NCBI GenBank assembly: GCA_038503075.1
Contig: JBCAML010000011.1
Span: 1,178,001-1,242,000 of the forward strand
Direction: 5' to 3'
DNA: 64,000 nt
Source of the DNA: Gyromitra esculenta
Lineage: Eukaryota; Ascomycota; Pezizomycetes; Pezizales; Discinaceae
Shown here: positions 11,563 to 23,769 of the stretch, in pieces
How positions within the stretch are numbered: position 1 is the first letter of the stretch
How the letters are laid out: the number at the start of each line of letters is the position of its first letter
Notes under the pieces: generated by a model
What the model was told of the DNA's origin: nothing
The model's input: the letters and a program-made list of their open reading frames with translations, nothing else
Databases searched by the model: none
Program-made: the position numbers and the translations under genes

Positions 11563-13726
11563 TCATTCATATAACTCACTCATGAAGGACATGTCCTGGA
11601 GGTTAAAAGAACGAGTGGGATATTGCCTGTCGCTGGATCCATGGTGACCTCTTCCGTTTCCACCTCGCCCACCTCTGCCCTTCCCTCTATATCCCCTTCC
11701 ACCGCGATTTGATGAACCACGGCGACTATCGTTCCCGCGCCTAGGCTGATGGTGAGAGTTTCTGTCGACTTTAAACTTGAAATTCGCTTGTTGCGCCAAG
11801 CTCCTAAAACGTAAGTTTTTCCAAAAATAATAAGAGAAAGAAGTCATTTGTTTAACAGTACGTGGCCGCAGCCTCTGGGCACCGATACGTACTGGGAGAA
11901 TGCAATTTCTACTCGCCTTCTAAGTTACTCTCCTCAATCCGAAGTAGTAATTTTTCTCCAACTATTGTATTTATTCGTAGAGACTGTCCTCCGGGAAGCA
12001 ACTGCCAATGTGTAATCTTTTGCGCGTCAATTGGCTTTGTCTCACGCCCACGAAGAGCCAGAACAATTATTGGTTGATTATTTTCTGAGATATGTGCTTC
12101 AGTATGCAAAATTTGACTATAATATGAAAGTAATACGAAGATATACCAGTATAAAACGCCGCATTAGAGTTGACTGGTTCCACTAAGGCGGCCCAGACCT
12201 TATTTTCCCAATGACCCCATTTTATGACATCAAACTCGACCCTATTACCTAGTCCTCCAACTCTGGTGAGAATTTGTTGATTTGCAGGCCGAGCGACAAT
12301 AAGGATGTTGTTGCCTAAAAACTTCACACTGTTGTCGGTCGGGATAGGTAAAGTTTTTAATAAGTTTGAAGTGGTTGAAGGTGAGAGAAGATACCCTTGC
12401 ACCAAGGAACGACGAGAATATTATATCCGTATTTAGTCGACACTTTAGCAACTCAATGTAGGAGGGGACAGCTCACCTGTATAAAATACAGTTTTTTTGA
12501 TCTGTAGAGGAGTAAAAGTAGGCCCAGACTTTTGCTCAAGGATGCTGTTGTGGTCATCTATGATTTTTTGCATTACTGTAAGCTCGGTCACAGGATCCAG
12601 GGATTTCTGGGGAAAAGATGCCATCAGCAGCTATCGACTACATGGAGGCTGGTAGAAAGATTGAGGTATTCACAGCTATTTCTGCAACTTGGATGACTTC
12701 CGCAGCTAGAGGCTTCCTCCCGGGGTTACGGATCGGAGATGAAGCATTGTATTGGTTGAAGAAGTTTTCAAATGACTTGACATGCTTCACTCTGTCTTCG
12801 TATACCCTTTCAAAAGGTTAGACCATCAGTAGAACACTGGTCGGACAGGTATTATTTTAGAATTCGATAACTCACTTGATCTCTTCAGCATCTTTGTAGG
12901 TGTTCAAAACATCTTCCAAAAACATACATTTGAAAAGGATTGTGCTCTTGAGATGCTCTGAATTTAGCCCAGCATCGGGTTTTAATGTAACAATATCGAA
13001 ATCTAGGTTCTTGCTAGTGATCATACGCTGTATAAGGTTTGAATAGCCTTTAACAGAGCGACCAGTAAGTAGTATAGTAAGAGCATCACTCTGCTTAGCA
13101 GATAGCTCTACTAGAGAAACGATTTGTTCGTTCCACCAACCTTCCCAAGCACGCGGCTCTTCGATCTCAGGACCTTTACCTATGGCGGCAAGGAAGCGTG
13201 AATCGTGCCACCATCCTGCAAAATCGGGTTAATGTGCCTTTCTCTATTTGGTGTTGTGGTCTAAGTAATTGTGAGTGGATGGCAAACCTCCAGCTGAAAA
13301 ACACCCCATCTGTTGGAGAAACCCAAGCGTGGGTAATGTCCATATTTTGCTATTTGGAAGAGGAGTCAAGAACACTGCCCACCCCATTAACAAAATATTA
13401 ACACATTGTTCTTCTAACAGCATATTTTTCCCCGAAGAGACTCGGAGTGGAGGCTTCTCACATGTATTATCAAAATCATAGATGTGGATGGTTTTAATCG
13501 ACTCTCGTCTGGGCAACGACCGATTGAGGACACTCCAACGTGCGAGGTTGGTTGGTGAATGGTCAGAGGTTTTACTGAAGCCCACCATCGGGGGGTTCTG
13601 GTTCATGGCTGGCCCAACTGGGGGATTATTAGTGGTGTACATGCCGCTCAGATTACGCGATAGACGGGCCCTCGAAGCGAAAGCGCTGAACAGAGTGTTC
13701 GGCACAGAAGGGAAAACAGGTCGCAT
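11563..13726 (-). CDS. HAD-superfamily Swiss Army Knife RNA repair-like protein
   Basis: Fungal-conserved protein with the HAD_SAK_1 domain. Eight exons on the minus strand: 13462..13726, 13288..13374, 12876..13215, 12674..12806, 12477..12606, 12147..12395, 11913..12096 and 11563..11803. They give 1629 nt, 542 residues, and each junction keeps phase. The HAD nucleophile motif is IYDFDNTLF (Asp84 and Asp86). GGWWHDSRFLAAIG, RAWEGWWNEQIV, TILLTGRS and EIKVYEDRVKHV follow. The second half holds KKTVFYTGYLLS, NNILIVARPANQQIL, WENKVWAALVEPV and PIIVLALRGRETKPIDA. The last exon encodes an Arg/Gly-rich tail with many RGG and GRG units, typical of RNA-binding proteins. The family name comes from bacterial multidomain RNA-repair proteins; the substrate in fungi is unknown. 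The start could instead be an internal Met (MYTTNN). Confidence 0.88.
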
Positions 13727-14304
13727 AAATATTGGGGTGGAGCACGTTGAGAAGGTTTTTAGGTGGGGCTGACCAAGCGTTTATCCCACAGAATCGCCAG
13801 CTCTGTTTTCTACTTAGGCATCCATTAAATACTGGGAAACTGTGCAACAAGCTGCGCAGGCGCCCCACCCCCTAGAGTAGCCAAATCAGCTACAACGGCG
13901 AAGGGTAGCAGGCAGGATTAAATATATTTGGCTATGGAGAAGAGATTGATTTACGATGTGATCGATTCTGTTGACTTGGAGTTGTGTTTGGTGGGGTGTG
14001 GCTCATCTCCAGTATTTAATGAACGTCTAAGTACTTACATATAATTTGCATGGCCACTGATACATCATGTCAAGTGACTTAGTGATGAAGAAGACTACGA
14101 TTCCATGTCACGAAATGCTGAGGGAAAAAAGTGTACAATAAGTCCCCAAAATTTCAAGCTGCTCATCGCCAAATCCCATATATTGTCAACCCATTTCCAT
14201 GCTAGCAGAACGAAATCAAGACACCACCGAATACCAGGAACCAATGAAATAATGAGTGCAAAATGAGTAAAAAATAAATAAAATCCAGGCCCTAAAAACA
14301 AGGA

Positions 14305-14335
<31 letters not shown>

Positions 14336-14497
14336 GATTCAACATAGTTCCCATATGGAATTATCGTTTTATACGGTTGTGCCGCAACTCAAATAGAAAA
14401 GGAAAGGGGAAAAAGAAAAAGAAAAACAGAGCTAAGATACTGAGAAACATACTCCCAAGCTTTCTAGCTCTATCAAGGGAAAGAAAAGTGAATTTCT
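13727..14497. other. Upstream region of the SAK HAD gene and 3' flank of the RBR ligase gene
   Basis: 771 bp without a recognised gene. A perfect GA dinucleotide run lies at about 14306-14331 and A-rich tracts run to 14430. Confidence 0.5.
14306..14331. repeat. (GA)n microsatellite
   Basis: About thirteen GA units in tandem, in non-coding DNA. Confidence 0.92.
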
Positions 14498-16318
14498 TTA
14501 TTTCAGATCGACGGTGAATTTCCAACTATTCATCTCATTAACACAAATACCAACTGAATAGCAAATAAATGATAAGTTCTTACTTTTCTTCTGCTAGCCC
14601 TTTGGCAGTATACTCCAGCACGATTATACGTCTATTGTTCACGTACGCTGTCTTATCCATCATCTCCTTCTTCGCATTTGCGAGTTGATCTGTCGGTTTT
14701 TCAAACAATTCGCTCAGTTGTTCCACAGCCATCTCCAAATCTTTCTGATTATCTTCAAAAATGTATGTGAGATTGTTCCTCTCGAGATAAAAAGCAAACG
14801 CGTATGTCCACTTGAGGGTTTGGCGACACTGCTGTAGAACTTTCGACGCCGCCTCGAGGTATTGGACTTCAATCCAAGACATTCCTGAAGAAGACTGAAG
14901 TGTCGTCATCTTCTTTTCTGTCTTGACGTAGAGATCCTTGTCCAGCTTGGCGGAGTGATCATGGTTTGCATAACGATTGTAGTACTTCGATAATTAGCAT
15001 CGCTTATGAAAAATTAGAGAAACAAACTCACATGAAGGTAACGTTCCAGAGAGGCCCGCGATTTTGCTTGTTGGTCACGGGCTTCCGAGCCACTCTTTTC
15101 TTCAAACCGGTTACAGTTGTACCAACTTGTCCCATGTTCTTGCCAAGGCCCCATGCAAACCCAACAGAACTCGTGCTTACACTTCCGGCTAAGTTTAAAC
15201 TCATTAGCCAAAGCTTCTCACCAGTATTAAACAGCACTCACCAAGTCATATGGTTGCAACCTCCGTTTTTCTCGATAGTTGAAACACATTTAGGACATTC
15301 TTTGGTATTTGCAGATATCCAGTTCGCAGTTTCTGAATCATCTTCACATTTTTTCAGCCACTTTTTAACCAGTGAGCATGGACAAGGCTGATGCTCAGAA
15401 AATCCGCATCCAAAGCAAAAGTTGTGTCCACAGCGACAATTGACTGACGGAACAATAGTATGAAGCTGAGCAGGCCGTACCGCGCAATCGACAGCGTATT
15501 CACAATTTGGTGCCGGACACCATCGAAGATTAGGTTTATCGTCCACATAGGTCCTATTCAATAATTCCTTATACCTAAACGTTGGTCAGAACTCGAATCA
15601 AATAAATAAAAAGGCGTTGGTAGACCACAACCTACCTTTTATCGATTTCCGCGGGCACCAGTAAGTCAACGGTCTTAGAATCCACTATCCTAGAACAACC
15701 CTCAGATGGGCACTGTATTCGAGTTGCCTCTCCTTCGTCCTTAATTTTGGACTCCAGATAATGTCGGTAACAGTTTACGCAATATCGATGATTGCATTTC
15801 ATGGCGTAGGTATCTAGTCCACGTTCATTGTCGCAGCATATATCGCACGAAAAACCCCTGGCCTTCTCTAATTTTGGTGGGGTGTCATAACTTGGACCTA
15901 AACCAGCCTCCTCCAGAACCTCTTCACCAGAGTCCATGTATTTCTCAATAAGTCGATCTTTTTGCCATTTAAAGTGACGTAATAAGATTGCACACTGCTC
16001 CCCAGGAAGCCCGAGTATACTCGATACCTCTTCAACCTGATTTTGTTGACTTTTCCGAATTTGTTCGTCGGAGAAGACCTTGAAATCAACTTCGTAAGCC
16101 CTTTTTGATGGCTTATCCTCTTTTCCGTCATCAAGATACTGATCGTCGTCATCATCGAACTCTAAACTCGCCAAATACCACATCAGCCCATAAAATCAGT
16201 GGTGGGGGAAAGCTCCTAACCGCTGCGTACCTAGCTCACCTAAGCTGTCGTCGTCGTCGCCGTCATCGTACACATCGTCAGACATTTGATCGGACATGAA
16301 CTCATCATCGCTAGACAT
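14498..16318 (-). CDS. Ariadne-type RBR E3 ubiquitin ligase
   Basis: RING-between-RING ligase that takes ubiquitin from an E2 onto its own catalytic cysteine before passing it on (family mechanism). Exons on the minus strand: 16231..16318, 15636..16161, 15242..15574, 15032..15188, 14584..14984 and 14498..14525. They give 1533 nt, 510 residues, with consistent phases. The N-terminus is acidic (MSSDDEFMSDQMSDD). RING1 begins at about Cys135 (CDICC, CNHRYCVNC). The IBR has CRCGHNFCFGCG. RING2 has CPKCVSTIEKNGGCNHMTC, in which the Cys of GGCNHM (about 311) is the expected catalytic residue. The helical Ariadne domain follows (HYYNRYANHDHSAKLD, KKMTTLQ). A 28-nt last exon adds the WKFTVDLK end. 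The first donor could lie 9 nt earlier in the same phase. Confidence 0.95.
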
Positions 16319-17865
16319 CGTGGGAGACGCAGAAGGAGTCGATGGACCGACAGGAGTTAATCTTTTGGAAGCTGGGCTAGCCTCCAGTTCGGTCTGCTCT
16401 ACTGCCTTCCGTTTTCTAGTGGAGGCAACCGTGGTGATGACTAAAGGGGCAGAGGCTCGTTGCTTGGATCTGTGACCAAACAACGACACCGCTTATAGTT
16501 GCACGGGTGACGGACAGGTGGGAGAAGGAGAAGGGTGACCTTGATAGTTTGCTGAAGATAGAGATAGAGGCAGAGAACGAGGAAGGTGAGGAGGAAGGCG
16601 AGGGTTAGGATAAGGGCGGGTATATTAGATAACCGTGTGGGCTGAGGCGAAGCGAGGGCTAGAGAGAATATGATGCCAGCAAAGGGGAGGAAACGAGTAA
16701 AGAGAAAAGTGATCAAAATGTGTTACTATAGAGGGTCAGAGTTTAAACAGAAGGCAGGCGAGGATAAGGGCAAGCAGTCGATGGGCGGCGACAAGACAGC
16801 AAATGCTGAAGTTGTGGACGGGCACTGTGGTTCACTGGAGGCTATGGAGACCCCACAGCAGCGATTCCATTGGTGGTTAGTTACACAACCCCAGCCTGCC
16901 GTGTGGCTCGTGTAGGGACTTATGACTCTGCAGGCGCCTGTGACACAATGCTGCTGAGAATAGTGAGAAAACAGGAAAAGGTTGTTGCAACGATTCCAAT
17001 TGTGGGTCTCTACTTGACTGTCGTGAGGAGTAAGTACGTGTATGGGGAACGAATTCCCCTTGCTACATGTACTAGGGGTGTGAGGGTAAGTCTGGCGACA
17101 GGTGGCGGTGCAGCTCTTTTCTCAAGGGCTCGTTCATACTTTTGCCAACTAGCTTTTTTAGTGTTGAATAACGACATTCGTGATTCATTAGACATTTTTA
17201 CCAGGCCTCTCGAGGAGTTGGGGAGAAATTTATCATCTCTTATTCGCACCACCACTTGCAATTGTCGCCAGACTTACCCTCACACCCTCATACTTATGTC
17301 TCCCGAGAGCCACAACGAATAGATATTCACACAGGACCAAGAGATATGAAACAGGTACGTATAGCTGCTTTCTATTTCAGCCATGACACCAAAGGATTGA
17401 CTCCAAACCCAATAAAAGAAAGCAAATAAAATAGGCAGGTCCAGTAAACAGCAACGAAAAATAGTAAATAGAAAATAGTAAATAAAAAGGAAATAAAAAT
17501 ACATATACAGATGCCTGGAATGGCAAAATATCTAGCACGAAGAAAATCTCACCCAAAAAGGCTATACTAAAGGTGTCAAATGTGTGACTGGTGTTCTCCG
17601 GGGAAACTCCCTAGGGAAAAAGAACTCGAAATGTAGTAGGCTAGAAAAAAAAAAGCAGAAAAAGATACAAAAATTCCATATTCACCATCCACGCCGTTGC
17701 CCGTTCCCAAACAAAGTTCCCGTCAAATTAAGTGAAAATATGTTGTGCAGCAAAAATATGGCAAAAAATAAAACTAAATTTATTCCATAATTTCACTTAA
17801 GCCGGTTTCGAGGATGTGAAAGAAGAGCAACCAACCCGAAATTTACCGACGGCATCATCTAATGC
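16319..17865. other. RBR upstream region, TIR element and SKN7 3' flank
   Basis: About 1.5 kb. The open frame continuing upstream of the RBR start in the same phase (to about 16489) reads like a Ser/Pro-rich protein with no ATG, and a TCACAG precedes it, so an extra 5' exon is possible. A perfect-TIR element lies at 17076-17287. An A-rich stretch precedes the SKN7 stop. No other gene was recognised. Confidence 0.45.
17076..17287. mobile_element. MITE-like TIR element, family T1, copy 2 (perfect 25-bp TIRs)
   Basis: Bases 17076-17100 are an exact inverted copy of 17263-17287; the inner part reads GGGTAAGTCTGGCGACA. The element is 212 bp with no coding capacity. Just inside the left TIR comes GGTGGCGGTGCAGCTC, as in copy 1. 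Flanks show no clear target duplication. Confidence 0.88.
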
Positions 17866-20301
17866 TCAGTACCGTGGCTTTTTAATATCAACACCCACTA
17901 AATGATGCGGATGATCATCCATTTCAGAGGCTCCACGCCGAATTCCGCGGGAGGAGTTAGCGGGAGAAGAAAAACTGCTTCCTTGATCATGAGAATTAGA
18001 GTTGTCCACGTATGGCCCCATCATGTGTAGATAGGACCCGTCGTCTAAAGTAGCAGATGCTTCTTCAGCAGGATCCTCCCCCATGTCGGTAGGCGAACGA
18101 CCATAGAGGCCACAGTTTTGTGGCGACTTTGAAGGTGAATGCGAATACTTCAACGAGGTTGGTGCTTTAACCACCGCCCCACTATTTTCTTCGATGATCC
18201 GATTATCTGGGCCATTGAAACTCAGCTGAGGGGGGATTTGGCCTGCGTCTTTGTTCGCCTTCAGATGTCCTAGGATCCGTTCAAGTAATTTCAAGAGACC
18301 TTCTTTGGTAAATGGCTTTGGTAACACGTCGTTCATGCCTAAGGAGTTAGAAGAATACGCACCATAAAACAGACATAATTGGCACCTTACCATTGTCGAA
18401 ATACGTTTGTATATCATCACTTCGGATGTTGGATGTCATAGCAATGATAGGAGTGTCTTTGTCAAATTGTCTGATTAACGCAGCTGCTGATACTCCATCC
18501 AAGTGCGGCATAACGATATCCATGAGTACTAGATCATACTTGTTACGGCCAAGCTTGTTGACAGCAACAAGTCCATCATTCTAGATAGAACGTTAGCCCC
18601 GGAACTAGCGAAATGCGATAATAATAATTTTGGGCAAAATAAACCGAGAATGCCTCTATGGAGGGTTTGGCCGGCGTGTAATCATCGCACCACCAACTCT
18701 ACTAATCGAGTAGGGGAAGGGAAGGAGAATCTGACCGCCATATCAACTCCGCATTGGGCAGTTTGAAGAAATTTCGAGCCAATCCGCGCACATGTTGGAT
18801 CGTCCTCTACCAGCAAAACCCTTGGGGGTTGGGTCCAGTTAGGAGCGGATGGGGTACTCTTTTTACGTCCGGGAATAGGCCTTCCAGATGGATTTAGAGA
18901 TCCGCTCCCAGTGTGAGGAGGGGGCATAGCAAAACCCATGCTTCCCCCTTGCCCATTATTATAAACTTCACTCATCCCAGATAACGTCTCCATCCCATAT
19001 AAATGGCTTCCATCAGGCCCAACACTTTGAATCCCATTCTGTATCGGAGCTTGCCGTTGAGCGGTCTGTGAATGCCTATTTATTGCGCTGTAAGTGTCAT
19101 AATTACCGCTAGCCTCAACATGATCCGTTTGCGCAAGTTGAGCCATATGCTGCAAAGAGGAGTTAGGCTTTTGAATCTCCGCAAAACCGCTAACGATTCT
19201 CTGTGCTTGTTGCAACGAAGTGGATGATCCGCCTTGGCCACTGGGAGAAGTGGTAACCGTTGCAGAAACTGCATTCCCACTTGCCGAGACTACTTCCGGA
19301 TGTACCCCATCTCCTCGCGGTTGATCTGTACGTAGGCCACTCGCCTGTCTCAATCCTTTAATCTCTTCATCCAATCTCCATAGATACGCTATCAGTTTCT
19401 CCATTCCTCCATTATAGGCCTGTATCTGGTCCTCATGAGTTTGCAGTGTCTGTTGCATACTGTGTAATTCTTGTATGACCACGTTGTTTTCATTGGTTAA
19501 CTTTTGTAATCGGCTCTCCATTGAGTTCTGTAACCTTGAGAGCTCCCGGACTTGGTTTTGCAAATCCTCGACTTGCTGCGAACCAGCCTCATCGTTTTGC
19601 TGTTGCTGTTTTCGTGGTGCTGGGGCCTTCCTTCTGATGTTGTCAAGGTTGTCTTTATTGTGCACTTGAAAGTCTGGATGTTTAAACTCCCAGGCCTATA
19701 TTCCTCGCAGTCAGCAGAGGGTTATTAGATGCGAAAAAGCGCGTGAGAATAAAACCTGATGCTGGTTACCCCCTCCTGCGTCATAATTTCGAATTTTGTG
19801 GAAGTCGTATCTGTCGGGAAATCAGTGCTGCGATACTATCAGCGGATGCACGTTTCAGGGACCCACTTGTTCAACTGCCTTACAAAGCTAGCGAAGTTGC
19901 AGTGCTTGAAGTGCTTAGGAAGGATGTTTTTCGTGAAATCGTTGGTCTATTCGCGCCATTAGCCGTGAGGAACTCCTGTAGTTCTGAATCGCCATCACTC
20001 ACATCAACCACGATGAAACTATCGCCAGCCTCACTCCACCTGACGATCTCCCTATGCGACGGGTCCTCAAGCATCCTGGGAGAACAGTTTTGTTAAGGTG
20101 TGCCCAAGCAATTGGAAATTCGAAACATACTTGAATAGTTTTCGAACCTATAAAGCAAAGAACATAGGGAGTTAGTACATATTATTCCTATAATAATGAG
20201 AGTGTGCTAATGGGCATTCTCAAAGAACTCACGAAATCACTACTGTTGGATGATGCTCCTCCTCCCCCATCACCGCCACCAGCAGAGTTGCTAGAATCCA
20301 T
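17866..20301 (-). CDS. SKN7: Skn7/Prr1-type response regulator transcription factor
   Basis: Nuclear transcription factor combining an HSF-type DNA-binding domain with a two-component receiver. In yeasts and moulds it controls oxidative-stress and cell-wall/osmotic genes (established). Eight exons on the minus strand: 20233..20301, 20131..20147 (17 nt), 20003..20075, 19867..19946, 19756..19810, 18736..19695, 18391..18580 and 17866..18338. They give 1917 nt, 638 residues, all phases agreeing. The HSF domain spans about residues 22-125 (VRKLFKMLEDP, KHFKHCNFASFVRQLNKYDF, HQAWEFKHPDF). A Gln-rich coiled coil follows (about 130-200). The receiver starts at about 391 (RVLLVEDDPTCARIG) with phospho-acceptor Asp439 in LVLMDIVMP, the Thr/Ser in IAMTS and the Lys in DVLPKPF. 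It is head-to-head with a peroxiredoxin gene. Confidence 0.96.
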
Positions 20302-22050
20302 CGTACTATAGTTTGCGCGAGCGTCGGGTGAGGAGTGGGCGGAAAGCTCAAGATTGCTCTAGAAATTAACGAGCCGAGGGTCGCGAACCAGAAACTAGAC
20401 AGAACACAAGATGACCGTAGTTCCAATGAAAGGATAGGCGTCTAGATGGTGAGGATGGGAGCGATAGCAGTTCCACGCAGAGAACAGGATCCCATGACAA
20501 TCTGCCTGAAAGGATGAGAGGTGGGAAGGGAAGAGTCGAGAGCGAGCTGCAGAGGTTGAGGTAAACGATATTTGGTCCCCACGTATGTAGTCTAGTAAGT
20601 CTTCCGGGGGGTGGGGGACGACGGGGGTACGAAGCGTCAAGGGTAATAAAAAAAAAAAAAGAGAGAGAACCAGCAAGGAGGCGCTCGGTGGGGCGATACA
20701 GAAAAGGGAGATGGTGGGTGTGGTGAATATAATCCTTGAGGGTCAATTGCGACCACAGAACGGTATAGAAAGAGGAATGGCCAGGCTGCTGGAGGAAGCC
20801 AATGCTGGTCGGACTGTATTATGAGACCTTGGGGCACCTGCATTCTTTATTCGGTTATAATACTCCCAAGAGATTTACATTCACCAACGTCTGTTTCTCC
20901 AAACAAGTTCATTGTGGTATGGAGGCTATAGGCCAGTGCTAGGCAGCAGGAACCCTAACCTGCTACCACAATATTCTACTCCGGCAAACAACCATCTAAA
21001 TGCTTACCACCACCTTAAACCTACTCACACATCCCGGTCGGCAAACCTACGATTTCAGAGCGCAAAATCAACCATTACTGTTGGCTGATTGGCGGGAGCG
21101 AGTACTTTCCAGCCCAGGAAAAGAAGTTGGAGAGATCGCGACGGGCAGGCTGCAATCGTCTGGTTGGTTGACTGCACCTCCAAGGAAACCCACCATCTGA
21201 AATGTCGCGCCCCGGGGTTTTAGATCAGTGGACAGAGAAGATAAGACTGTCATACATAGAAGGGAACCTAAGGAATATCGAAAGAAAGAAAGAAAGAAAG
21301 GGGAAGGGGAGTGTACTGCACAGCACCAAGAAGCTAGGAATTTGACATTATCACCAAACCTGCAACGTAAATGTAGTCTCGTAGAGGAAGTGACCAGAGA
21401 GGTCAACATATCTATTCCCCATCAACACTCGGTATATCCCACTCGAGCTCGTGCACAGACAGTATCTTCCGCTGTGTTGGGATCCTTTTTGCGATCCCAG
21501 TCTACCTGCATAGAGTACACACAAGACAGAGGGCAAAAAAGAAAACATCGACGTCTGCCAACCATGAAGAAAATAAATAAGTGTTAGCTTCTTCTTCTTT
21601 TCGACCGGGGTAGGTACACTTGGAGAATAATTCTTTGGGCATCGTATCATATCTCGACTTTAGGTTAAATCTTGCATGATACAAATATTCTTGTGATCAA
21701 AGAGATGAGACCTGGCATTATGTGAACCTCCGTGGTGGAGGCGCTGCAGGGTTTGGTGAATCGTTAATGACGGCCCGTGACGGGAACGGACCAAGTTGAT
21801 CTCTTGCGCCGGCTCTCATCCCTTCCCAATGCATCGCTGGGCGGTTGCCAAGTGCTCCAGGTAGTTTTCCGTAACACCAGTTGCTACATGCACTTTATGC
21901 CTAGAGTGTATGTAGGTGTTGATTCTAGATTTAGGCTTCAAGCCGTATTCGGTGTTCACTACATGCAATGTACTTTAGACGGTCTGAGTCCATCAGCAAT
22001 GTCAATGCCCACAACCACCACCACCACCACCACCACCAACCACCGCTTTA
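20302..22050. promoter_or_regulatory. Divergent upstream region of SKN7 and PRX5
   Basis: 1749 bp between two start codons. It holds an A-run with GA repeats near 20647-20668, a GAAA microsatellite near 21281-21301 and a (CAC)n run at about 22011-22038 in the peroxiredoxin leader. GGCCAG, part of one known Skn7 site type, occurs near 20779 and 20931; so short a match is weak evidence. No gene was recognised in either strand. Confidence 0.45.
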
Positions 22051-22852
22051 ATGTCGCAAGCATCTTTTCTCCGCACCTTTTCTTCTTCTTTATCAGCCCG
22101 AAGTGCGTACCATGTAGCGCGGTCCTTCCATACATCGCCCAGCACCTTTATCAAAGTGAATGATCATGTTCCTGATGTTGAAGTTATGGAAGATTCACCG
22201 GGTACAGGTGCTTCCTTGTAACAGATATGAGGATGCTGGCTTACTTGTATTTTTCCTAGGCAACAAGATCTCAATTGCGAAAGAATTGAAAGGGAGAAAG
22301 GCACTTATACTCGGTGTTCCTGCCGGTATATCATTTCCGACCAACTCCAGATATTTTGGGGCAGTGACTAGAAAAAATAGTATCGAGTTACAGCGTTTTC
22401 GCCTGGGTGCAGCGTTTCACATATTCCTGGATACATTTCTGCAAAGCTCGCCTTACCAATCTTTGTTATTTCTGTTAACGATCCCTTTGTAACCAAGGTA
22501 GGAACCCTCTAAAGTGTACGAGAGGTAAATGAATCTCATAGGTCAACGACCCACAGGCATGGGGGGAATCTCTTGCTGGAAGTAAAACAGCAGGCGTTCG
22601 CTTCCTCGCGGACCCTTCTTTAAAGCTTACAAATGCTTTGGATATGGCTTTTGACGGGACGGCAATTTTTGGTGGACCCAGGAGTAAGAGATACGCTTTG
22701 ATCGTCGAGAATGGAAAAGTCTTGCAGGTTTTTGTCGAGCCTGATAACACTGGTGTCAAAGGTGAGCTCTCTGAATTACATATTGTCCTCTATTTGTCAG
22801 CTGGTAATTGGTTGTAGTGTCCGCGGCCGAAAATGTTCTCAGAAACCTGTAA
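22051..22852 (+). CDS. PRX5-type (atypical 2-Cys/1-Cys) peroxiredoxin, probably mitochondrial
   Basis: Thiol peroxidase reducing H2O2 and alkyl hydroperoxides (family knowledge; relatives are Ahp1/PMP20 and PRDX5). Exons 22051..22207, 22260..22325, 22394..22497, 22542..22761 and 22818..22852 give 582 nt, 193 residues, with consistent phases. Residues 1-33 form a Ser/Arg-rich, acid-free leader (FLRTFSSSLSARS) that looks like a mitochondrial presequence. The body starts IKVNDHVPDVEVMEDSPG. The peroxidatic cysteine is Cys80 in AAFSPGCSVSHIPGYI; most family members have PTC rather than PGC. It continues VISVNDPFVTK, AWGESL, RFLADPSLKLTNAL, ALIVENGKVLQVFVEPDN and SAAENVLRNL. The gene faces SKN7, a likely regulator of such genes by analogy with yeast. 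Confidence 0.94.
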
Positions 22853-23769
22853 GGCAGTTTTTGCACGGCCAGCGTTTCGTTGAGTCAATTCCATGAAAAC
22901 ATGAGGGGCTCCTTGTTTGCTCGAGTTTTAACAATCCGTGATACTTCGTCGAGTTTTTTTTGCCATGCGTTATGAACTTTTTTGTTTTTCGTTGCGCTAA
23001 ACATGTTGAAAGAATGTGAATTTGATAAGAATATGCCTCACCATAATCCGCAGGACCTTCTATTGTAGCCCCCAGAGTTCGAATTTCCACGAGCTCATCA
23101 AGACCAGACATTCGCAAGTGATCTTTTTTAGCGCAGAATATATACTGGGCCGGGAGATTCTGCAACAGAGGTGCTATCAGATCGGAAGACAAGAAGACAA
23201 GCTGTCTGTAATTGCCTACAAGCTTATAACTTCTTTTTCCTCTTCTCTTTTTCCTAAAGAAAGTAACAGGTGCTGAGAGAGCGGAACTACATGTAGCTAT
23301 CGAAGCTCCACACGTACATCGTGTACAAATATGCATTATTATTCTCCCTACGTTAGAGATCTGTCGTTGGCTTATGACGAGTACGGCAGATCAAGTAAAA
23401 TTAATTGATAGGAAAAAGACGGAAAAAAACAAGAATAGAAAAAAAAAGATGTAATCTTGGCGATCTTACTTTAGGCTCTGGTTGCCGTGCCCTCGCGAGT
23501 TGCGACTCCAGAAAAATCTAACGTTTCCGCTCCCCCACGAAATTCCCCGTCAGTGCTTTCCACCGTCCCAACGTCACGTTGCATCCCACCGCATCTCGGT
23601 ATCTCACGCCAACGTCCTTCCCCGCTAAACATTGTTCGCTCTCGAAATCGGACCCAGTATACTATTATTTCCGGTATTGTTGCATTACAGGGTTTGCGCA
23701 TCGTAGCGTAAAGGGCTTGGAGGTCGGATCTCTGCAAATTCAAATTGTCGGAGACCCTGAAAAATTTCC
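22853..23769. other. Intergenic between PRX5 and mitoferrin
   Basis: 917 bp. A 165-codon open frame on the minus strand (22839..23336) overlaps the last PRX5 exon and shows no domain; I do not call it a gene. The 150 bases before the mitoferrin start are open on the opposite strand too, without recognisable coding. Confidence 0.45.

Noticed and set aside
20366..20746. 126-codon minus-strand open frame upstream of SKN7
   Set aside because: Low-complexity Ser/Pro/Leu leader sequence in the SKN7 5' region.
22839..23336. 165-codon minus-strand open frame after PRX5
   Set aside because: Overlaps a PRX5 exon antisense and shows no recognisable motif or splice partner; probably chance.
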